The notes under the pieces were generated by a model that saw only the letters and a list, made by a program, of their open reading frames with translations, was not told the origin of the DNA and did no database searches. From Vitellaria paradoxa (lineage: Eukaryota > Streptophyta > Magnoliopsida > Ericales > Sapotaceae): a stretch of 64,000 nt of DNA. Positions 53,938 through 64,000 of the stretch are shown piece after piece. The stretch spans positions 31,567,721 through 31,631,720 of the forward strand of contig CM034238.1 of NCBI GenBank assembly GCA_019916065.1, read 5' to 3'. Made by a program: the position numbers and the translations under genes. Within the stretch, counting starts at the first letter, position 1, and every line of letters starts with the position of its first letter.

Positions 53938-56900
53938 AGAGCTGATTGAGAATGAAAAGTTATGATTGGAATGGAATAAGAGTATCGTCAAGAAAGCTGC
54001 ATAAAATTCCACTTGATAGGACCGTTTCTGTATTCTCTGCTACTGTTCAAATAAAAGATTTGTGAAAGTAGCAATAATTTAAATTAATTTTGTAGCGATG
54101 CATTTTTGTATGTTTTTTCATTTTTGTGAGCTTACTAGAGGATAACTGGGTATGCTGTATGGTCAAATACTATTATCTATCTTAATGTTGTAAAAGAATA
54201 ATGTTATTTTGTTTTCATTCAGTAAATGCTCTGCACTAACAAGCATGGATTCAGATTTTGGATTTGGAAAAGATCCGGATGCGGTCATGAATATAGAGAG
54301 GTGAATTGAAAAAAAAAAAAAAGGGATAAAAATATGAGAAAAATTGACCAAAAACGTATAGGTTTTTTTTTTTAATTTTTATTGACTACTTATTTGAATA
54401 ATATTTACAAGAAAATTGATTTAATAACTAATATATAATTCAATCTGTAAACTATTACAAAATCTGAAATAGTAGATGTTATAATTTTCTAGATTTTGGC
54501 TATGTAAATTTACATTTGTTTTAATCATATCTTTAAATAAAAAAATAATAAAATATACTATGTAACATGTCTAATTTATATTTTGATATGTGTGTATGAT
54601 GCATGCCTTTTTATATAATACATGTCTATTATAAATATAGTACTCATTTTAAAGTAGATGTTACACTTCTAGATAATATTGATAAAAATAGATATTTAAA
54701 ATCACTTTGAACCCCCTTTTTTTTTTTAAGTTAATTTTGGAGTTGATCTCAAATGCTTACAAGTACATATGCACCTTGATGAGAACCCCAATATTCCTTC
54801 GATTGGTTAAGAAGAAAATGAAAGGAAACCAAATTAAACCAAATCAAATCAAACTAAGCATTTTCTCATTAGGTGGGGTCAATTATATGGATTTGATGAC
54901 GCCAATCAAATCTGTTTAGGGTCATGTCCTCCATTAAATCCAGGTAGATAAGGTCATGTTTAATAATCTTTTTCTAATATTTCTTGGGTCTTCTTCTTCT
55001 TCTTTTCTTACTCCTAGCAATCTCTATACTTTCACATCTTCTAACAGATGCTTCTGTTGGCCGCCTTCTAACATGGTCGAACCATCTTAATCGATTTTCT
55101 CTCATTTTATCTTCAATCGGTGAAAGGAAAGTAGAAACAAAATAAAATAAAATTAAGTTTAATTTTAAAATTACCCAAACTCTTTAAAATGAGAGAAAAT
55201 CCTCAAAATAACCAAAAATATTCATTAATTATAATCCAGCTCTCTTTACAATTCCTTTTATAGTACTCATTACCAGACTGACTAATTTTTTAACTAACTA
55301 CATGCTACTTTCAGCTACAAAAATCTACCTTGTCTTCAAGGCAGAGGTACGTGAAAAACTAGTTGAATGTGTAATAGTTTGGGTAGACGAAGTTGATAAA
55401 CTACATCCACGGGCTTCAGGATCGGTGTCTTAAGCGAAACTTTTAGGGTGACTTGGCTTATTTCGTAACTTTAAATAAAATTAAAAAATAATAATTAATG
55501 CATTATGAAAGAATTACATCATGCATAAATAAAGTTAAAATAAGAAGTTTGTTAACATGTATAGATAGAGTTAGAGCTAAAAGTTTAAAAATATTTTTCT
55601 GGTATTAGATAAAATTATAGAGTTAGAGCTAAAAGTTTAAAAATATTTTTCTGGTATTAGATAAAATTTTAAATAAAATTAAAAAATAACAATAAATATA
55701 TTAAATATGAAATAATTATGACATATATAGATAGAGTCAAAGTAAGAAATTCAAAAGTCACTTGGTGTTAGATAGAATTTTAAATAAAATTAAAACTAAT
55801 AATCAATCCATTAAATTGAAATATTTATGACATGTATGAATAAAGTTAAAATTATGAAACTCTTCTCTTAGTATTTCTATCAAATAGAATTTAAATAAAA
55901 TTAAAAAGTAATAATTAATGTATATATATATATATATGAGATAATTAAGATATATATATATATATAGAATTAAAAGTAGAAAGTTCAAAACTCTATTACG
56001 TGACAATTGGATAAAAAATAGAAAGTTTCATAAATTCACGAAATTATGATCGATTAAAAATATTATTTAATATTTTTAGTATTAGTAAAAAGGTATATCT
56101 ATTAACACTCCACAAAGTCTCTTACACTTTACTTTACTTTTTCATTAATTAAAATTATACATTTGCTCACCTATCTTTTCAAATATATTTTACATACTTA
56201 TAATATCATAAAAAAACTCTTGTGCAAAACTCAATCTAAGAAATAATTATAATGCTATTAATATTTTTATTTTATAATAAAATTTATTATTTTTTAATTA
56301 TATACAAAATGCAACTTTCCAATTTTTTCTTAGATATTTTAGTAAGTGGGTGCACGGATAATTACATTATAATTTTTTTGAAAAAATTCACTTACGCATA
56401 TAAATTACATTACTATGATAAAAATTTCTAATTCTATAATTTTCTAAAAAAAATATTTGTTATCAGAAAAGATTAAAATTAAGTTTTCAAAAGAAATAAA
56501 GTTATGATTTGTTTAATAAATCTGTTTGCACACTTAAAAGTTAAAATTTTCAATTAATTGATTTCTTTAGTTATGTGCTTTTTATTTTTTATTTACATAA
56601 ATGACGGGAAAAAAATAGATATTCTATTTTGAATTAAGGATCACTGAGAAAAATTAGTGGGTGTAAAGGATAATTACAAATTAAAATTTAGAAGTGCTCT
56701 TATTTTCATGTCTATAGGTTTTATATAAGGAAAACAATATTTTAATTAAAAGACCAAAATAAAATTTATTTTCATTTATATTTTTATCAATTATATAAAA
56801 AATATTAATTTATTTTATAACCTAATTAAATAAGAAAATTACTTATTTCATATTAATTTATTTATAAACTTTTGTCATTTTTCTTGTCATCTTGATATTT

Positions 56901-58007
56901 ATTTATTTATATAAATTTTTCATAAATTATTTATTTTAATATTTAATACACTTACATTTTTTTATTATATTATTTTTAAAATATATTACTAGATTATGAG
57001 AATTGAAAGGATTATATGGAACCTTGCTAAACAACTTGAGAATTATGATAGTACTTAAAATTAAAAAAAATTATAAAAAAAATGAATGAAAGAAATTAAT
57101 TTTTTATTAGATTATGAAATAAAATAAAATAAAATAAAATTTATTTTTATTTAAAAACATTAATATAAATAAAAAAAATTTTAGTCGTTAAAAATATTTT
57201 TTTCTATTTTCTTCTAGACTTAAGAGTGTTTGTTCAAATTTGTAAATATTTTCTTTACAAAGGGCAATTGTGTCATTGCAAATTAGATATAAGAATAACT
57301 AGTTAAAGAATGATAGTTTTGTAATTTCATTTAATGAAAATACTAAAATGGAGTATAAGAAACTATTTGTAGAGTGTAAATAATATTACCTTAAATAAAA
57401 TTTAAAAAATTTAGGACCTTCTCTTTTTGGGGAATCCTAAACAATAACCTCAATGGCTTAGGAATTGTCATAGTCCCGAAGGATTTTTTAAGGTGTTTAT
57501 CGGAGAGATTTAATGTTAAATTTATAGAATGAGGCTTTGAAAGTTTAAAATTGTAAAAATTAAATAAATATTTAATTCAAAAATTTTAAGTAATTTATCA
57601 AATATGTTATACCTCATTATACCTAAAGAAAAAAATAGGCCTTACTAATAAAACGTCGGCCTTAGGCGGGGACAAATACCCATGGAATCATCTTCCTTTG
57701 TTTGACAATTGGGAGAGCATTTGGGCTTGGAAGTTTATCCCATGCCAAAAAAATAAAAAACCTATTTTTTGTTAGAATATTTGAAGGACCATTAACTCTC
57801 CAATTTAGATTGAATACGAGAGGCAAAAATACCGTTGCCTCTTCACATTGAAATCACTTAACCGGTAAGATTTGAAGAGAACTACGAGAGAGAGAGAGAG
57901 AGAGATCTGAAGGCAGTAATTTTGAATTCGGAATAGTGTGATCTAACCGAATATCCAATTTAGTCAAGTCTTAACTTCTAAATTGCATTCCAGGCGTGGT
58001 TGATGTA
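53938..58007. other. Intergenic part of tandem unit C
   Basis: AT-rich, no gene. Colinear with 46459-50227. It differs by the LINE insertion at 54829-55120 and by an extra duplicated piece near 55561-55670 within the array of roughly 110-bp units (about 55460-55990). A (TA)n stretch lies at about 55920-55937 and (GA)n at about 57890-57905. Confidence 0.75.
54829..55120 (-). mobile_element. 5'-truncated RTE-type LINE with 10-bp target duplication
   Basis: A 292-bp insert flanked by TGAAAGGAAA (54819-54828 and 55121-55130). Unit B has the empty site at 47384-47393. On the minus strand the right part reads EDKMRENRLRWF and RPTEASVRRCE, then RRRRPKK, the C-terminal end of a plant RTE-type LINE reverse transcriptase. 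The left end on the plus strand (AAACCAAATCAAATC) is a simple-repeat tail in reverse. A typical target-primed, 5'-truncated insertion. Confidence 0.85.
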
Positions 58008-58460
58008 AACTTGGAGACAAAACAACATTGTTTAAGTAAGAACAAATGAGCTGGGAGTTTTTACAAGGTTAATTAGAGAGAGAGAGAATACTCTATGGCC
58101 TCTGATTTGTTTTTGGTCCTGAAGAGCGTTTAATTATTGGCCTCATTGAACCGTTTGCATTCAATCAGCAGTATTATCATTCATACTGAAATAGCCGGCT
58201 GATTTGTCAGTTCCTGGCCGTCCAAAATGAAAATTCTCATGTTTGTACTAGCTGTAATGTTTGTTATAACCTATAAAAAAGAATTAAACATCAAATTGTA
58301 GCATGCAAAGAAAATGTCACTATCATGAAAAACCCAACAAGATCAAGCGCAAAGGATACACACACACACTCACTCATCGTTTGTCACATAAATTATATAT
58401 ATAATGGCTGCAGGATGATTGCTTTGATCAAACAGCAGTGGTTCTTCTTTGCAGCTAGCA
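58008..58460 (+). promoter_or_regulatory. SCPL-D upstream region
   Basis: Third copy of the unit start and upstream block. The TGAAATAGCCGGC core lies at about 58185-58197 and TATATATAATGG at about 58396-58407. A short (GA)n run lies near 58076-58087. Confidence 0.6.
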
Positions 58461-60810
<2,350 letters not shown>

Positions 60811-61464
60811 ATTTCAATTTCCAAATAGTTTACCTTCTTGATGTACTTCAATTTTTTGAAATCTTAATGAAAAACATTTTCTATACTTAATCTTTTCCAA
60901 GAGATTACTGTGTTAACGAATTGTAATTGCCTTCTGTTAATGCATTACCAATCAGTTTACCTTATCCTCAAGATAAAGCATGATACTAAAGTAAAAACTT
61001 GTTGCATGGGTAAGCACTTAAACAATTAATTTTCTTTTTAAGCTTAGCCACCATATTTGTGACATGATAACTTGTAAATAACACAAATTATAAAATGATA
61101 AGTGGATAGCATGTTTGTAATATTCTCACATGTAGAATAATTATGGCAATTTGATCAAGTATATGAACTTAAACCACCATAAATTGAAGTGAGAGAGCCT
61201 TTGATATATTGCCAACCTCATTCTATGTGGTCGGAGAATTTCCTACATTAACAAACTTGCACCATCATTGCTTTCACACAATGTTTTCCATGTAATGTGG
61301 TCAGGACATTAATTTTTCCCTTCAACTATGTTTTTAAGAGTTAAATATTGCCCAAATTTAGTAAGAAATCCTGATCTGTAAATAGATCAAGTTTACATTT
61401 CTGAGTTACCGTTTAGGATGAATTAAATAAATCTTCCTTGTAAACTAAATGAGTTAGATCATTT
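60811..61464. other. gypsy-2 noncoding spacer
   Basis: No coding signal. Between the antisense ORF and pol. AT-rich, with poly-pyrimidine patches. Confidence 0.5.
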
Positions 61465-61672
61465 TTGAGTTATCCACTAGAATATAGCCAGTGAATCTAG
61501 TCTTGTTTGAGTTAACCACTGGGATGAACCAGTAGGTTAATTCCTTTTTGAGCCAGCCACTGGGATAATCCAATGGGACTATTCTTTCTTGAGTCAACCA
61601 CTAGGAAGAACTAATGGAACTATTCCTTTTTTAGTTAGCTACTAGGATAAACCAGCGAGACTACTCTTTTTC
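61465..61672. repeat. Minisatellite, five units of 41-42 bp
   Basis: Units start at 61465, 61507, 61548, 61589 and 61630. Each begins TTGAGTTANCCACT-like, and most contain an imperfect inverted pair such as CACTGG...CCAGT. Units differ at many positions, so the array is old. It lies in the noncoding spacer of gypsy-2. Confidence 0.85.
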
Positions 61673-61815
61673 TATTGTTACAACTGGGAAACCTAGATGG
61701 ACGTTTCTTTAATTTTGTGCATATCTTTGGAATTGCTCATTCCCATTGCTACTTTATCAACAAATAAAAATGCATTGAGTTCTTAAATATGAAGTAACTT
61801 CAGATGGACTGCATT

Positions 61816-62990
61816 CTATAATCTTTTCATAGGTTTCCGTTCTATGTTAGCCAAACGATAAGCTCCATTGCCAAGCACTTCAGTAACTCGAAATGGATCT
61901 TCCCAGTTAGTGTCAAGCTTTCCTTTTGTTGAGTCTCTTGTTGCTCCTATTAACTTTTTGAGGACAAAATCATTGACTTTGAATTTTTGTGGCTTCACAC
62001 TTTTATTAACTTCTTTTTCATTTCCTGTCGATAAGATTTCAATCTTATTGCAACTAATTCTCTCTTCTCATCAAGCGAATCTAAGCTAACACCTATAGTC
62101 TTATCATTCTTCCTTTGATCAAGAGCTACTATATGAATAGTGGGCATGCCGACCTCCGATGGAATGACTGCTTCCATCCTATAGGTAAAAGAAAATGGTG
62201 ACTCACCCGTTGATCTCCTTGGGGTAGTTCTGTATGTCCAAAGCACTGTTGGTAGCTCATTAATCCAATTGCCTTTAGCTGTCTCCAACTTATTCTTTAT
62301 GCCATTGAGATGCCTTAACCTGCCCATTGCTTTCAAGGTAGGTAGGTGATGAATAAACATTCTTGATCCCATACCTTGAAATATATTCCCTGAACGGAGT
62401 GCTATCGAATTGGGTTCCATTGTCGAAAATTAGTGTTCTAGGGATGCCATACTTTGTGATGATGTTCTTCTAGACAAACCGAATGGTATCAGCATCCTTA
62501 ATGTGGGCCAAGGGCTTTACTTCTACCCATTTAGTAAAATAATCTGTGTTGACCACTAACCACTTTCTATTCCTAGTAACAGTAGGTAGTGGTCCCACTA
62601 TATCCAGATCCCATTGAGCAAATGGCCACAGACTTGTGAGGGGACTAAGCTCCCAAGCATGCTTATGTGGAGTAGGGGAAAATTTTTGATACTTCTTGTA
62701 TTTCTGAACATAGGCCTGAGCATCCTTTCTTATTCTTGGCCACCAATACCCTTGAATGATTACTCTGTGTGTTAAATATCTGCCCCTATAGTATGTGCTT
62801 TATAAACCCCTTCATGTATTTCATAAAGAAAATTTTGAACTTTATAAAAATGAACATAAAGAAGATAGGGACTTGTGAAAGACCTTTTATACAACTTATG
62901 ATCAAGGGACAGCCAGAATTTTATCGCCTTTATTCTCAGCTTTCTTACTTGTACCTTATCCTTGGGAAGAACTCCATCTTGGAGATAGGA
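61816..62990 (-). pseudogene. gypsy-2 integrase
   Basis: On the minus strand: the upstream linker at 63005-62772, the integrase core end at 62420-61995 (NWINELPTVLWTYRTTPR, ESPFSFTYRMEAVIPSE), and the C-terminal part at 61998-61816 (KFKVNDFVLKK, GTY-like NGAYRLANI). Stops and frameshifts separate the pieces. Confidence 0.9.
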
Positions 62991-63099
62991 AATGATTAGA
63001 TTCATCTAAAATGAACCCAAAGCTATACAAGCCACCTCTTCAAATTTAAACATGTTTGGCCTTTCTAATACCTCCAGGAAAATGGTATCTATTAATCTC

Positions 63100-64000
63100 A
63101 TCCTTGGGAATACAGGTAACGTTGCTAGAGCATCAATATAAGTGTTATGATCTCTCCCAATCAATTCAATTCTAATGACATTGAATCCTTTTAACCTTTA
63201 TTTTGAAAGATCTAAGTATTCAACCATCCTTTCATTCCTTGCTATATATTCACCCTTTAATTGATTTACCAACAACTAAGAATCTATTTTAATCACTAAA
63301 TTCCTTGCAAACAAATGCCGAGCAATATTAAGTCCAGCTAAAAGAATCTTATACTCAGCTTCATTATTAGTTGGTTTGAAACCCAGCTTAACAACATATC
63401 CAATGATCACCCCCTCAGGAGTTGTCAAAACCACACCTACCCCAGTACCCTTTTTAAGCAAGGACCAATCCACTTCAATTTGCCATGATGGTGTAATTGC
63501 TTTTGCTTCTGAATTAATCTCTAGTTGTCATACCTCATGTATCCACTTAGAAAGCTAGAGGAGTAAACTCTGCTACAAAATTGACCAAGACTTATACCTT
63601 TATTGCTGTCCTCCATACAAATCCGATGTCAAATACTCCAAGAACTACTACCCATTTTGCCATCCTTCTTATAATATTTGCTTTCTTCAAAAACTGGCTA
63701 ATCGATTGATCAGTGACTGCCTAAATAGTACGAGCATAAAAATAATGAGCCAACTTTCAAGATGCCACTACCAACGCCAGAGTGAACTTTTCCAGAGGTA
63801 AATATCTAGTCTCTGCTCATATAAAGTCTTTTTTACATAATAGACGAGTTTCTATTTTCCATCTTCCTCTTTCAAAAGGACAGCACTAACCGCCTGATCT
63901 GACACTGCCAAATAAAGTTGCAAAACATTTCCTGACTAGGGGTTGACAAAATGGGAGCAGTTGTTAGATACTTTTTTAGCCTCTCCAGTGCTTGATCAGC
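63100..64000 (-). pseudogene. gypsy-2 RNase H and RT end
   Basis: The minus-strand piece 63473-63276 reads GVGVVLTTPEGVIIGYV and NNEAEYKILLAGL, an RNase H domain of plant gypsy elements. 63540-64000 is a degenerate RT/RNase H connection (frames broken) that continues beyond the window. Confidence 0.85.

Noticed and set aside
55803..56006. A minus-strand frame rich in Tyr and Ile
   Set aside because: It is the translation of a TATATA microsatellite and AT-rich tandem units.

Overview
This is a repeat-dense, AT-rich stretch of a eudicot plant nuclear genome. The evidence is spliced plant-type serine carboxypeptidase-like (SCPL) genes with GT-AG introns, Ty1/copia and Ty3/gypsy LTR retrotransposons with plant-type domains, a CACTA DNA transposon, a hAT-type MITE, a SINE-like retroposon, an RTE-type LINE tail and remnants that look like an endogenous pararetrovirus. 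No bacterial-type genes, rRNA, tRNA or CRISPR array were seen. The species cannot be named from the sequence.

Layout from the left. 1-7280: a rearranged cluster of caulimovirid-like (endogenous pararetrovirus) coding remnants in both orientations, split by a structurally complete Ty1/copia element (70-4992, minus strand, 180-bp LTRs differing at one site, 5-bp target duplication) whose gag-pol frame carries six premature stops. 8735-13103: SCPL sequences, namely a deletion pseudogene (8735-9385), a promoter plus exon-1 shard (9720-10055) and an intact eight-exon gene (SCPL-A, 10211-12939). 13142-16323: a truncated copia element. 16324-16703: an SCPL exon-7 fragment. 16704 to about 31760: a decayed Sirevirus-type copia element (minus strand) whose 5' LTR is split by a 6.56-kb CACTA transposon (24663-31222, TSD ATA). 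32405-41280: an old, complete Tat-type Ty3/gypsy element with an antisense ORF and a SINE-like insertion in its 5' LTR. 41281-43597: repeat-derived DNA including a hairpin-cored minisatellite. 43598-60008: three tandem segmental copies of a 6.6-7.8-kb SCPL unit: SCPL-B (pseudogene lacking exons 2-4), SCPL-C (intact, eight exons, 486 residues) and SCPL-D (pseudogene with a hAT MITE in exon 1 and a break in exon 3). 60009-64000: a second Tat-like gypsy element, minus strand, running off the window.

The only host genes that look functional are SCPL-A and SCPL-C. Both keep the Ser-Asp-His triad, a signal peptide and identical intron phases, so they should make secreted or vacuolar serine carboxypeptidase-type proteins. 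The array grew by tandem duplication and has been eroded by nested transposon insertions. Several insertions are unusually well documented because duplicate copies preserve the empty site. Nothing here proves a new biological system. The most unusual signals are the hairpin-cored minisatellites, the transition-only decay of a young copia element, the duplicated promoter motif of SCPL-C and the hybrid promoter of SCPL-A.
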